Positions 25,728 through 34,719 of a stretch of DNA of 64,000 bases are shown here, in pieces. The translations under genes were made by a program, and so were the position numbers. The notes under the pieces are model-generated. The model was not told where the DNA came from. It searched no databases and saw nothing but the letters and a program-made list of their open reading frames with translations. Source of the stretch: Burkholderia latens (lineage in GTDB: Bacteria > Pseudomonadota > Gammaproteobacteria > Burkholderiales > Burkholderiaceae); the NCBI RefSeq assembly GCF_001718795.1, contig NZ_CP013438.1, positions 1,860,001 through 1,924,000 on the forward strand, written 5' to 3'. How positions within the stretch are numbered: position 1 is the stretch's first letter; the number at the start of each line of letters is the position of its first letter.

Positions 25728-26924
25728 TCAGGCCGCGAGCAACCCGTGCGGATCGATCACGAATTTACGCGGCGCGCCGCCGTCGAACTTCTTGTAGCCT
25801 TCGGGCGCCTGATCGAGCGAGATCACTTCGACGTTGACGATCTTCGCGATCGGCAAGCGGTCGAACAGGATCGCCTGCATCAGGTTGCGGTTGTATTTCA
25901 GCACCGGCGTCTGGCCCGTGAAGAACGAGTGCGACTTCGCCCAGCCGAGGCCGAAGCGGATGCTGAGGCTGCCATGCTGCGCGGCCTTGTCCTTCGCGCC
26001 CGGATCATCCGTCACGTACAGGCCCGGGATGCCGATCGCGCCGGCGGGCCGCGTGATTTCCATCAGCGAGTTCAGCACCGTTGCGGGCGCTTCCTCCGAG
26101 TGGCCCGACGAGCCGTGGCCGTGCGCCTCGAAGCCGACGCAGTCGACCGCGCAGTCGATCTCCGGTACGCCGAGGATCTGTTCGATCTGCTCGCCGAGCG
26201 ATGCGTCCTTCGACAGGTCGACCGTCTCGAAGCCCATCGCACGCGCATGTGCGAGGCGTTCCGCGTTCATGTCGCCGACGATCGTCACCGCGGCGCCGAG
26301 CAGACGCGCCGATGCGGCCGCCGCCATCCCGACCGGGCCTGCGCCGGCGATATAGACCGTCGAGCCCGGCTTCACGCCCGCACTGACCGCGCCGTGATAA
26401 CCGGTCGGCAGAATGTCGGACAGGCAGGTCAGGTCGCGGATCTTCGCCATCGCCTGATCGCGGTCCGGAAATTTCAGCAGGTTGAAGTCGGCATACGGCA
26501 CGAGCACGTACTCGGCCTGGCCGCCAATCCAGCCGCCCATGTCGACGTAGCCGTACGCGCCGCCGGCACGCGACGGGTTCACGTTCAGGCAGACGCCCGT
26601 ATGCGTGTCCTTGCACATCGCGCAGCGGCCGCACGCGACGTTGAACGGCACCGACACGAGATCGCCGATTTTCAGCGTCTCGACGTCCGGGCCCGCCTCG
26701 ATCACTTCGCCGGTGATCTCGTGACCGAGCACCAGGCCGATCGGCGCAGTCGTGCGGCCGCGCACCATGTGCTGGTCGGACCCGCAGATGTTCGTGCTGA
26801 CGACTTTCAGGATCACGCCGTGGCCGATCGCGCGGCCGGTCGGGTCGACCATCTTCGGATAATCGATCTTCTGAACTTCGACCTTGCCCGGCCCAAGATA
26901 GACGACACCTCGATTGCTGCTCAT
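25728..26924 (-). CDS. fdhA: Glutathione-independent formaldehyde dehydrogenase
   Basis: A 398-residue zinc-dependent medium-chain dehydrogenase that oxidises formaldehyde to formate with NAD+. Features: ICGSDQHMVRGRT (catalytic zinc Cys), GHEITGEVIEAGPDVE (zinc His-Glu), the four-Cys structural zinc region ACGRCAMCKDTHTGVCLNV, and the Rossmann motif GAGPVGMAAAASARLLGA. Length matches P. putida FdhA (398). The ATG at 26924 has GGAGA upstream; 26981 is rejected. In betaine catabolism each demethylation releases formaldehyde, so this enzyme detoxifies the pathway by-product. It stands alone and ends at a strong terminator. Confidence 0.94.
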   Translation of the reverse strand: MSSNRGVVYLGPGKVEVQKIDYPKMVDPTGRAIGHGVILKVVSTNICGSDQHMVRGRTTAPIGLVLGHEITGEVIEAGPDVETLKIGDLVSVPFNVACGRCAMCKDTHTGVCLNVNPSRAGGAYGYVDMGGWIGGQAEYVLVPYADFNLLKFPDRDQAMAKIRDLTCLSDILPTGYHGAVSAGVKPGSTVYIAGAGPVGMAAAASARLLGAAVTIVGDMNAERLAHARAMGFETVDLSKDASLGEQIEQILGVPEIDCAVDCVGFEAHGHGSSGHSEEAPATVLNSLMEITRPAGAIGIPGLYVTDDPGAKDKAAQHGSLSIRFGLGWAKSHSFFTGQTPVLKYNRNLMQAILFDRLPIAKIVNVEVISLDQAPEGYKKFDGGAPRKFVIDPHGLLAA

Positions 26925-27221
26925 CGTATTGTCTCCATGTCTCGTTGGATGGCGTCGCGATGCGGCGGCGGATGCGGACACGCACGCAACGTGCTGTTCG
27001 AGAGTAGTCCCGGAGACGGGGGCGCCGATGTCTCAAACCCGACATGCGTTTGAACGGCGCCGACATCGATGGCGGAAATGCGAAAGTCGGGGCGGGAGCC
27101 GGCACGCGGGGCACGGCGGTCCGGAACGCACGGCCGGAGGACGATCCGGCGCGGTTGGTCCGGCCTGCCGGTCGAGTCGCACGGCCGAGCGCACCTGGGC
27201 GGCGCGCCGCCCGATCGTGCA

Positions 27222-28412
27222 TTACCCGCCCTGATTCTCGCGGATGATCGCGGCAGCGGCCGCTTCCGCATCGCTCGCCACGCCGTCGTGCACGCGCGTG
27301 CTGACGGGCGGCGTCGGCGGCTCGCTGTCGAGCGCGTGTCCGTCGCGGTTGCGCGTGTCGACCGTCGCGCGCATCGACAAGCCGACCCGCAGCGGATGCG
27401 CGGCCAGGTCACGCGGGTCGACCGCAATCACGACCGGCACGCGCTGCACGACCTTGATCCAGTTGCCGGCCGCATTCTGCGACGGCAGCATCGAGAATGC
27501 ACTGCCGGTCCCGGCCGAAAATCCCTGCACACGGCCGCGATAGACGACGCGCGATCCGTACAGGTCCGACACCACGTCGACCGGCTGGCCGATACGCATG
27601 TGACGAATCTGCCCTTCCTTGAAATTCGCTTCGATCCACAGACGGTTCAGTTGCACGATCGACATCAGCGGCACGCCGGGCCCGACCTGCTGGCCAACCT
27701 GCACCGAACGCTGGCCGATCGTCCCGTCTACCGGCGCAACGATCGTCGTGCGCTTCAGGTTCCGGTACGCGAGCTTGAACTGCGCGGCCGCCTGCACCAC
27801 TGCCGGGCTTTCGTCGACGGGAAGCCGCGTGCCGAGCGCGCGCGCGGCTTCCAGCTGCGCCTGCGCGGCTGCGAGGTTCGCCTGCGCGCCGGCCACGGCC
27901 GCGCGCGCACGTGCGAGCTCCTCCGGCGCGACAATCTCGACCGATGCCCCCGAGCGCGCGGCAAGCGCGCGCTGCGCGAGCCACAGGTCGGCCTGGCGCG
28001 CATTCACGGCCTCCACGTACATCGCATTCGAGATCTTTGCGTTCGCGACCTGTCGCACCGCCTGCGCGAGCTGCGCCTTCGCCTGCGCGAACGCGACGGA
28101 CGCTTCCGTATCGTCGAGCTTCACCAGCGTCTGCCCGGCGCGCACGGCCTGTGTGTCGGCGACCAGCACGTCGGTAACGGCGCCCGGGATCTGCGCGGCG
28201 ACCTGCACGACGCTGCCCGCGACGTAAGCGTCGTCGGTGTCTTCGTAATAGCGGTCGTGCAGCAGCCAGAAAGCGATCCAGACGAAGGCGGCCAACAATA
28301 CGAGCGCAAAGAAAACCATGAAGCGCTTGCGGCGCGTCGCGCGGCGCGCATCGAGAGCCGGGTCGGTCAGTGCGGCCGGCTGCGCGGCGGTATGAAGATT
28401 GTCGTGGTGCAT
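27222..28412 (-). CDS. EmrA/HlyD-family efflux adaptor of the rhamnolipid operon
   Basis: A 396-residue periplasmic adaptor. One membrane helix (residues 30-52; KRFMVFFALVLLAAFVWIAF) is followed by the biotinyl-lipoyl-like half-motif YVAGSVVQVAAQIPGAVTDV, a long Ala-rich coiled-coil hairpin (about 85-190) and the return barrel segment KRTTIVAPVDGTIGQRSVQV. Together with the DHA2 transporter (31197) and the NodT/OprM protein it would make a tripartite pump. Its ATG overlaps the stop of the outer-membrane factor gene by one base (TGATG). Export of rhamnolipids is the natural inference from operon position. Confidence 0.9.
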   Translation of the reverse strand: MHHDNLHTAAQPAALTDPALDARRATRRKRFMVFFALVLLAAFVWIAFWLLHDRYYEDTDDAYVAGSVVQVAAQIPGAVTDVLVADTQAVRAGQTLVKLDDTEASVAFAQAKAQLAQAVRQVANAKISNAMYVEAVNARQADLWLAQRALAARSGASVEIVAPEELARARAAVAGAQANLAAAQAQLEAARALGTRLPVDESPAVVQAAAQFKLAYRNLKRTTIVAPVDGTIGQRSVQVGQQVGPGVPLMSIVQLNRLWIEANFKEGQIRHMRIGQPVDVVSDLYGSRVVYRGRVQGFSAGTGSAFSMLPSQNAAGNWIKVVQRVPVVIAVDPRDLAAHPLRVGLSMRATVDTRNRDGHALDSEPPTPPVSTRVHDGVASDAEAAAAAIIRENQGG

Positions 28413-30238
28413 CAGTCGCTTTGCGTAACGATCAGGCGGTCATGCTGAAACGAGGGAATCGCGGACGCCCGCGGGGCGGCGGCGACAGCGGGTGCTGCAG
28501 CGCGTTTGCTCGTGCTCGCGTCGATGCTCGCACCGACCGTGCCGACGTTCGCGCCGCCGCTCTGAATCACGACCGCAGCCGAACGATCGGCCGGTGCGAT
28601 GCGCACCGCGGCGGCGCTGCCCGACACGGCCGCTCGACGTGCTTGCGCGCCCGCGTCCGTCGCGTCGCCGGCGACGGCGTTCGCCGTCCCGCCACGCTTC
28701 GCTCGCGCGTTGTGCGCGCTTTGCGCGGCACGCGCACCCGGCGTAGCGGCCTCAGCAGTCGTTGCGCGCGCATCGAATCCGCCGCCCAGCGCGCCGATCA
28801 ATCCGACCCGCAGCGTCCGCTGCTTGCCGAGCAACGCGATCAGCTGCGCACGTTCGTCGATCAGCGTCAGGTCCGCGACATCGACATCCTTCTGCATCAG
28901 CACGCCGCGCCGATGGCGATCGGCCGCGATCTGCACGATTTTCTGCGCGGCGGCCACGGCGTCCTGTTGCTGCGCAACGAGCGTCTGCGCGGTCTGCAGC
29001 GATGTGACGAGCTGCGCGACTTGCCCGAGCGCGTCGTCGACGGTCTTGTTGTACAGCCCGATCGCAACGTCTGCCTGCGCGACGTCCGCACCGAGCTTCG
29101 CCTTCAGCCGGCCGCGATCGAAAATCGGCAGCGAGACTGCCGGGCCGACCGAACCAGCCAGCGAGTCCCGCGAGAACAGCGATGCGGGCGTCAGCGCGAA
29201 CACGCCGCCGAGCGCGACGAGGTTCACGTCCGGATAGAACTGGGCGCGTGTCGAATCGGCATTCGCGAACGCGGCCTCGACGCGCAGCCGCGCGGCGACG
29301 ATATCGGGTCGGCGGCCGAGCAGGTCGGCCGGCAGCCTGGCGGGCAGCGCGCCGCCGGCGAACGCGCCGACGCGCGGCCGCTGCAGCGACAGTCCGCGCT
29401 CGGGGCCGCGGCCGGACAGCACGCCGAGCTGCAGTTGCGCGAGTCTGATCTGCTCGTCGTTCAGCGCGATCTGCGCGAGCAGGCGGCTGCGCTTGATCGA
29501 CGCATCGCTCGCGTCGTATGCATTGTCCAGGCCGCGCGCGGTGCGCTCGCGTAGTACGGCCGTCACGCGCTGACCGATCTTCAGTTTCTCCTGCAGGAGG
29601 TCGCGCACCGCGTACGCCTGGTCGAGCTGGCAATACACGGTGACGATCGCAACCGCGAGCGTGAGCCGCACCTGCTCTGCCTCGACTGCTGACGCGTCGC
29701 GCAGCGACATCAGGCTCTTCGTCGCCGCGCGGTTCTTGCCCCACAGGTCGAGCTGGTAGTTCAACCCGACGAACACCGACGACGGCGACACGACCGGATC
29801 GCCGAAAATCTCCACCGGCACGCGATAGCCGCCGGCCGTCACGTCGGCGATGTCGCCCGGTTTCGGCATCCGCGCACGGCTGACCGTCGCACCCGCCGTT
29901 CCGGTCAATCCCGTCAGCGAATCGAACTGCTGAAGCTGCGCCTGCGCGATTCGCAGCCGCGCCTGCGCGACCTGCAGATCCGGATTGTTCTGCGCTGCCT
30001 CGGCGACGAGTTCGTCGAGTTGCGGATCCTGCAGTTGCGTGACCCAGTCGGGCGCGGGCCACGCGCCGTTCGCGCCCGGCCCGGCGGTCTGCGCGAGCGC
30101 GTCGCCGGCCGGAGCACGCAGCGACAGCGACGGCAAAAAGCCCGACGGCACGCACCCGCCGAGCGTCAGCAGCGCTGCCGCCGCCACGATCGTCCAGCCG
30201 CCCTGCGCTGCGCGCGCCGCCTTCGTGACCCGTTCCAT
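28412..30238 (-). CDS. NodT/OprM-family outer-membrane efflux lipoprotein with long Ala-rich tail
   Basis: A 608-residue TolC-superfamily protein. It has a lipoprotein signal (lipobox LTLGGC, Cys29) and two outer-membrane efflux repeats. Recognisable blocks are NNPDLQVAQARLRIAQAQLQ, NYQLDLWGKNRAATKSLMSL, GRRPDIVAARLRVEAAFANA and SLPIFDRGRLKAKLGADVAQ. NodT proteins usually end near residue 480-500; here about 120 further residues follow GALGGGFDARA, rich in Ala, Gly, Ser and Arg. The ATG at 30238 is 9 bases after the rhlC stop. Forms the outer-membrane part of the operon's pump. Confidence 0.88.
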   Translation of the reverse strand: MERVTKAARAAQGGWTIVAAAALLTLGGCVPSGFLPSLSLRAPAGDALAQTAGPGANGAWPAPDWVTQLQDPQLDELVAEAAQNNPDLQVAQARLRIAQAQLQQFDSLTGLTGTAGATVSRARMPKPGDIADVTAGGYRVPVEIFGDPVVSPSSVFVGLNYQLDLWGKNRAATKSLMSLRDASAVEAEQVRLTLAVAIVTVYCQLDQAYAVRDLLQEKLKIGQRVTAVLRERTARGLDNAYDASDASIKRSRLLAQIALNDEQIRLAQLQLGVLSGRGPERGLSLQRPRVGAFAGGALPARLPADLLGRRPDIVAARLRVEAAFANADSTRAQFYPDVNLVALGGVFALTPASLFSRDSLAGSVGPAVSLPIFDRGRLKAKLGADVAQADVAIGLYNKTVDDALGQVAQLVTSLQTAQTLVAQQQDAVAAAQKIVQIAADRHRRGVLMQKDVDVADLTLIDERAQLIALLGKQRTLRVGLIGALGGGFDARATTAEAATPGARAAQSAHNARAKRGGTANAVAGDATDAGAQARRAAVSGSAAAVRIAPADRSAAVVIQSGGANVGTVGASIDASTSKRAAAPAVAAAPRASAIPSFQHDRLIVTQSD

Positions 30239-30246
30239 CGCGTCCC

Positions 30247-31185
30247 TCACCCGTGCTGAATGCGCTGCGCGCGCGCGGCAAGGCGCGGCCGCGTCCGCTC
30301 GAGCGGGCCGAGCCGTCCGAACAGGCCGTCCGCGATGCCGAACAGGATGCCGGCAAGCTTGGCGCGCTTGTCGCGCTCGACGAGCGCGATCTGCACGACC
30401 TGCCACACGGTCAGCAGATTCGGCACGATCGCCACCGGAAAACGCAACCCGTACTGGATGCCGAGTTGCACCGCGTTGCGCGCGCTGTAGTAGCGCCGTT
30501 GCCACGAGTGATTCATCGACGTCATTTCGAAAGGGCCGAACGAGTGACGCTGCTTCGCGCCGATCCGGTGCGACAGCACCAGCGACGGCACGACATAGAG
30601 CGGCACGTTGCGCGCGAGCGCGCGGAAGCTGTACTCCGTGTCGACGTGATCGATGAACAGCGCCTCGTCGAAGCGGCCGAGCACGTCGAATGCGGCGCGC
30701 GACACGACGCAGCCTGACGAGATCAGGAACGCGCAGCGCTGCAGCGGCGCGTCGGGCGCGAGGTTCAGCCGGCGCAAGCCGATCCCGTTCGTCGCGAGCT
30801 CCGGCAGGAAGCTTTGCGCGTTCTCGTCGAAGATGCGCGGGCCGGCGAGGAACGGGCGCGCCGCGCGCGTCGCGCAGACGCCGCGCATCGTCGCGAAGTA
30901 CCCCGGCGGCACCGACGAGTCCTGATCGAACAGCGCAACGGCATCGACGCCGTTGCCGAACAGCGCGGCCAGCCCCGCGTTGTACGCGCCCGCGATTCCG
31001 CCACGATTGCCGTGATGCAGCAGCGCGATGCCGTCGCGTGCGCACAACTCGCGCACGCGCCCATCGGGCCGCGGCGTATTGTCGACGACGAGCAGCGCGT
31101 CGCACGCATGCCGCCACGCGGCGAGCGCCTCGAGCTGAGCGTCGGTCGGGTGATACAGGATCACGAGTGCGCCGAGTGTCGTCAT
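30247..31185 (-). CDS. rhlC: Rhamnosyltransferase 2 (dirhamnolipid synthesis)
   Basis: A 312-residue GT2-family enzyme that adds the second dTDP-L-rhamnose to a monorhamnolipid. The GT-A fold start GALVILYHPTDAQLEAL and the nucleotide-sugar region VVDNTPRPDGRV, HHGNRGGIAGAYNAGLAALF and FDQDSSVPPGYF (acidic D-x-D) are clear. The later FIDHVDTEYSFRAL block is typical of RhlC/RfbF-like rhamnosyltransferases. P. aeruginosa RhlC is 325 residues. A very strong ribosome binding site (GAGGAGGAGCGGC) is upstream of ATG 31185, 11 bp after the MFS stop. The assignment rests on the rhlA/rhlB context as well as the family. Confidence 0.9.
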   Translation of the reverse strand: MTTLGALVILYHPTDAQLEALAAWRHACDALLVVDNTPRPDGRVRELCARDGIALLHHGNRGGIAGAYNAGLAALFGNGVDAVALFDQDSSVPPGYFATMRGVCATRAARPFLAGPRIFDENAQSFLPELATNGIGLRRLNLAPDAPLQRCAFLISSGCVVSRAAFDVLGRFDEALFIDHVDTEYSFRALARNVPLYVVPSLVLSHRIGAKQRHSFGPFEMTSMNHSWQRRYYSARNAVQLGIQYGLRFPVAIVPNLLTVWQVVQIALVERDKRAKLAGILFGIADGLFGRLGPLERTRPRLAARAQRIQHG

Positions 31186-31196
31186 GCCGCTCCTCC

Positions 31197-32786
31197 TCAA
31201 TGTCCGAACGAAGCCGCCGCGCCGCGCTTCGGCCGCGTCAGCCACATCATCGCGGCGAGCACGACGCAGGTCATGCTCGCCATCCAGAACATGTCGCCCG
31301 TCGCCATCATGTAGGCCTGCTGCATCACGACGTGGTGCAGCGTCGACAGCTCGCGCGCGCCATCGACGCCCATCGCGTTCAGCGTATGCACGAAGCGCTG
31401 CGTGTTGGCCGACGCATGCGTGACCGACTGCGACACGACGTCGTAGTGATAAGTCGCGCGGTTGTCCCACAGCGTCACGCTCATCGCGGTGCCGAACGCG
31501 GCCGACAGCGTACGCAGGAAGTTCGACAGGCTCGACGCGGCGGCGAGCCGGTCGTCCGGAATGCGCGACAGCGTCGCGGCCGTCAGCGGAATGAAGAAGC
31601 ACGGCAGCCCGATGCCCTGAATCAGCCCCGGCGCGGCGATCTGCAGAAACGTCATCTTCAGCGTGAAGTGCGCGTCCCATGCGAGCACGGCTGCGAACAC
31701 GACGAAGCCGAACGTCGCGAGCACGCGTGCATCGAAGCGGTGCGCGTGCAGGCCGACGAGGATCGAGAACACGAGCGCGAGCACGCCGAGCGATGCGGTC
31801 GCGAGCCCCGCATGGAACGCGTTGTAGCCCATCACCGCCTGCATCCACAGCGGAAACACGACGCCCACCACCGAGAAACTCATCATCCCGAGCGAGATGA
31901 TGAGCACGCAGAACGAGAACGTGCGGTCGCGAAACAGGCTCAGGTCGACGACCGGATGCGCTTCGCCCGCCTCCCAGATCAACAGCGAAACGATCGCGAG
32001 CGCCGCGATCACCCCGAGCGTGACGATCAACGGCGAATCGAACCAGCCCTTGTCGTGGCCGAGATCGAGCATCGCCTGCAGCGAGCCGACGCCGATCACG
32101 AGCAGCACGATGCCAGGCACGTCGATGGGGCCGGCCGCGCCGCGCTGCGCGTCGGGCCGCAGCATTGCCGTGCACACCGCGAACGAAAACAACCCGATCG
32201 GCAGATTGATCAGGAAGATCCACGGCCACGAGAAGCTGTCGACGATCCAGCCGCCGACCACCGGCCCGAAGATTGGCGCGAGCAGCACCGTCATCGCCCA
32301 CAGCGCGAGCGCGACCGTGCGCTTGTCGGGCGGAAACGTGCGCAGCAGAATCGTCTGCGACAGCGGAACCATCGGCCCCGAGCACAGCCCCTGCAGCGCG
32401 CGGCACACGACCAGCACGTGCAGGTCGCGCGCGAGACCGCACAGTAGCGACGTCAGCGTAAAGAGCAGAACCGCGCCGACGAACAGCCGCAGTTCGCCGA
32501 CGCGCCGTGCGAGCCAGCCGGTCAGCGGCACCGCTATCGCCGCCGCGACCGAGTACGAGCTGATCACCCACGTGCCCTGGCTGTTCGATACGCCGAGGCT
32601 GCCGGAGATCGCCGGCACCGCGACGTTCGTCACGGTCGAGTCGAGCACTTCGATGAAAGTCGCGAGCGACAGCGCGAAGGTCAGCAGCGCGAGCCGCGCA
32701 CCGCGCACGGGCGCCGCAGCGGCGGATACCGAATCGCCCGCGCCGGCGCTGGCCGGCGCGTGTCGGGGCGACGACGCCGTACTCAT
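31197..32786 (-). CDS. MFS exporter, DHA2 (EmrB/QacA) family, of the rhamnolipid operon
   Basis: A 529-residue inner-membrane protein with about 14 helices. Typical DHA2 motifs are LSLATFIEVLDSTVTNVAVP in helix 1, QGTWVISSYSVAAAIAVPLT and GWLARRVGELRLFVGAVLLF. The ATG at 32786 overlaps the rhlB stop (ATGA), so translation is coupled. Burkholderia rhl operons are known to carry such an MFS gene between rhlB and rhlC. With the EmrA-type adaptor and NodT channel encoded downstream it would form a complete tripartite exporter; rhamnolipid as cargo is inferred. Confidence 0.92.
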   Translation of the reverse strand: MSTASSPRHAPASAGAGDSVSAAAAPVRGARLALLTFALSLATFIEVLDSTVTNVAVPAISGSLGVSNSQGTWVISSYSVAAAIAVPLTGWLARRVGELRLFVGAVLLFTLTSLLCGLARDLHVLVVCRALQGLCSGPMVPLSQTILLRTFPPDKRTVALALWAMTVLLAPIFGPVVGGWIVDSFSWPWIFLINLPIGLFSFAVCTAMLRPDAQRGAAGPIDVPGIVLLVIGVGSLQAMLDLGHDKGWFDSPLIVTLGVIAALAIVSLLIWEAGEAHPVVDLSLFRDRTFSFCVLIISLGMMSFSVVGVVFPLWMQAVMGYNAFHAGLATASLGVLALVFSILVGLHAHRFDARVLATFGFVVFAAVLAWDAHFTLKMTFLQIAAPGLIQGIGLPCFFIPLTAATLSRIPDDRLAAASSLSNFLRTLSAAFGTAMSVTLWDNRATYHYDVVSQSVTHASANTQRFVHTLNAMGVDGARELSTLHHVVMQQAYMMATGDMFWMASMTCVVLAAMMWLTRPKRGAAASFGH

Positions 32787-34066
32787 GCGCCCGCCGTCGC
32801 GACAGCGCCCGAAGCCGGCACGCGGCCCGGCTTCGGCGCGAAGCGCTCGATGAAGTCGGCGGCCGCCTCGCAGCCGTCCGGCGCGGCGTGGATCAGCGCA
32901 CGCGCGCGCTGCGCATGGCGCGCGAAGTCGGGTTCGCCGAGCACGCGCGCGAGCGCCTCGCCCATGCGCACGCCGTCGACGGGACCATCGACGCGCACCC
33001 CGCTGCCGCTCGCCGCGACGCGCTGCGCGTTGTCGAACTGATCGTGCGCGAACGGCGTGACGACCTGCGGAATGCCGGCTTCGAACGCGAGCGCCGCGGT
33101 GCCGATTCCGCCGTGATGCACGAGTGCGCGGCACCGCGGCAGCAACGTGCGCATCGGCACGAAACGGCGCACCAGCAGTTGGTCGTCGCCCGGCGCCGCA
33201 TCATGCGCGCTCAACAAAATGCCGCGTGCACCGACGGCACGCGTCGCGTGCGCGACCGCGCGCGCATACGCAGCGTGGTCGACAAGCGTCGACCCGGCCG
33301 TGAACACCACGGTCGGCTCGCCGGCCGCCAGAAATGCCTCGAGCGCCGGATCGTCTGCGGGTGTGGCGACGTCGTTGAACAGCGGAAAGCCGCTCTGCAC
33401 ACAATGCGCGGGCCAGTCGCGCTGCGCGGGCGCGAACCAGCCGGGAAACAGGCACAGCACGCCGTCGGTCGAATGCAGCCAGCGACCGAGCACGCGCCGC
33501 GCAGGTGCGAGCCCGAGTTCATCCCGCACCGCATTGAGCGCCGGCCCGCACACACGGTCCAGCACCTGCCGCTCGATCAGCGTCATCAACGCCGCCTTCA
33601 CCGGCAGCGGCCAGCGCGCGGGAATCGTGAGGCGCGGATGTGTAGGCGGCACGTGCGCGGACAGCAGCGTCGACGGCGACACCTGCACCGACACATATGG
33701 CGTGCGATGCAGCTCTTGCATGAAGCGCGCGGAAAACGCCCACAGCGTGCCGACCAGCACGGTATCGCGATCGGTCAGCGCGCGCAGCGCGTCGTAATGC
33801 GGGCGCAGCACCGGCGCGATCACCTGCCACAGCGTACGAAACGACGTGCGCGGATCCCACAGTGCCGGGTTCGCCATCGCCGCGTCGTACTCGGCCGCCG
33901 TGCCGACCGGCACAAACGCGAAGCCGCAGCGGCGCACGCTCGCTTCGAACGGCGGGTGCGTGCAGAACACGACGTCGTGGCCGCGCGTCGCGAGCGCGCG
34001 CGCGACGCCGAGCAGCGGATGCACGTCGCCCGCCGAGCCGATCGCCGTCACGATCACCTTCGCCAT
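32783..34066 (-). CDS. rhlB: Rhamnosyltransferase 1 (monorhamnolipid synthesis)
   Basis: A 427-residue GT1-type glycosyltransferase, matching P. aeruginosa RhlB (426). It transfers L-rhamnose from dTDP-L-rhamnose to the 3-(3-hydroxyalkanoyloxy)alkanoic acid made by RhlA. The N-terminal domain starts AKVIVTAIGSAGDVHPLLGV and the C-terminal donor-binding block reads ALVHHGGIGTAALAFEAGIP followed by QVVTPFAHDQFDNAQR. The start at 34066 is 17 bases after the stop of the methyltransferase-like gene and has GAGG upstream. An in-frame extension to 34756 overlaps that gene and was rejected. Confidence 0.94.
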   Translation of the reverse strand: MAKVIVTAIGSAGDVHPLLGVARALATRGHDVVFCTHPPFEASVRRCGFAFVPVGTAAEYDAAMANPALWDPRTSFRTLWQVIAPVLRPHYDALRALTDRDTVLVGTLWAFSARFMQELHRTPYVSVQVSPSTLLSAHVPPTHPRLTIPARWPLPVKAALMTLIERQVLDRVCGPALNAVRDELGLAPARRVLGRWLHSTDGVLCLFPGWFAPAQRDWPAHCVQSGFPLFNDVATPADDPALEAFLAAGEPTVVFTAGSTLVDHAAYARAVAHATRAVGARGILLSAHDAAPGDDQLLVRRFVPMRTLLPRCRALVHHGGIGTAALAFEAGIPQVVTPFAHDQFDNAQRVAASGSGVRVDGPVDGVRMGEALARVLGEPDFARHAQRARALIHAAPDGCEAAADFIERFAPKPGRVPASGAVATAGA

Positions 34067-34083
34067 CGCGCGCCTCGCGGAAA

Positions 34084-34653
34084 TCAGTAGAAGCCGGGGA
34101 TCAGCGCCGCGACCTCGCGGCGATACTGGGTGTACGCCGCGCCGAAATAGCCGGTAAGCCAGCTCTCCTCGACGCGCACCTTGTACGCGAGCGACGCGAA
34201 TACGAGCGCCACGCCGAACGCACCGCGCCATTCGCCGCCGATCAGCGCGGCGCCGACGAGCGCGATCAGGCAACCGGTGTAGATCGGATGGCGCACGAGG
34301 CCGTACGGGCCGGTGCGCACGAGCTCGTGGTTTTCCTTCAGCGTGACGGATACGCTCCAGTTCGTGCCGAGATGCAGCCGTGCCCATACCGAGAACAGCA
34401 GCCCGGCAACGAGCACCGCGAGCCCGCATTGCGCCTGCAGTCCGAAGCGGTGCCAGTCGGGCGCGAGCGCCTGCCACGACGGATCGGGCAGGACGATCAG
34501 CGCGCCGCCGACGATCAGCGGAATCGACTGCAGCGTGCGCGAGCGCGACGCCTCCTTGCGCACGGTCGTCTTCACGGCCTGCGACGTCGCGATCCAGTAA
34601 GCGAGCCACACGGCCCACGGAACGACGATGGCGATGGTCTGAACGATATTCAC
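34084..34653 (-). CDS. Isoprenylcysteine carboxyl methyltransferase (ICMT)-like membrane protein inside the rhl operon
   Basis: A 189-residue integral membrane protein with about 4-5 hydrophobic helices. The C-terminal region carries the ICMT/PEMT signature: RTGPYGLVRHPIYTG (RHP at 121-123), an acidic pair E162-E163 in RVEESWL, Y174/Y177 and the ending VAALIPGFY. Members bind S-adenosylmethionine and methylate membrane-embedded acceptors, often carboxylates. It starts with GTG at 34653 behind a GAGG. It lies between rhlA (66 bp) and rhlB (17 bp) in the same direction, a place where classical rhl operons have no gene. A plausible acceptor is the free carboxyl of a rhamnolipid or of the RhlA product, giving a methyl ester; this is inference. 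Confidence 0.85.
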   Translation of the reverse strand: MNIVQTIAIVVPWAVWLAYWIATSQAVKTTVRKEASRSRTLQSIPLIVGGALIVLPDPSWQALAPDWHRFGLQAQCGLAVLVAGLLFSVWARLHLGTNWSVSVTLKENHELVRTGPYGLVRHPIYTGCLIALVGAALIGGEWRGAFGVALVFASLAYKVRVEESWLTGYFGAAYTQYRREVAALIPGFY

Positions 34654-34719
34654 GGCTGGCCTGCCTCGTGTGGATGAGAATTCGAACGCGCCCGGCGGGC
34701 CGGTGCGCGCAGTACGGGA

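Noticed and set aside
27032..27052. TCAAAC-N9-GTTTGA palindrome upstream of fdhA
   Set aside because: The arms are in the opposite orientation to the palindromes at 46474-46562, so it is not the same motif, and a 6-bp inverted repeat is expected by chance in this length of sequence.
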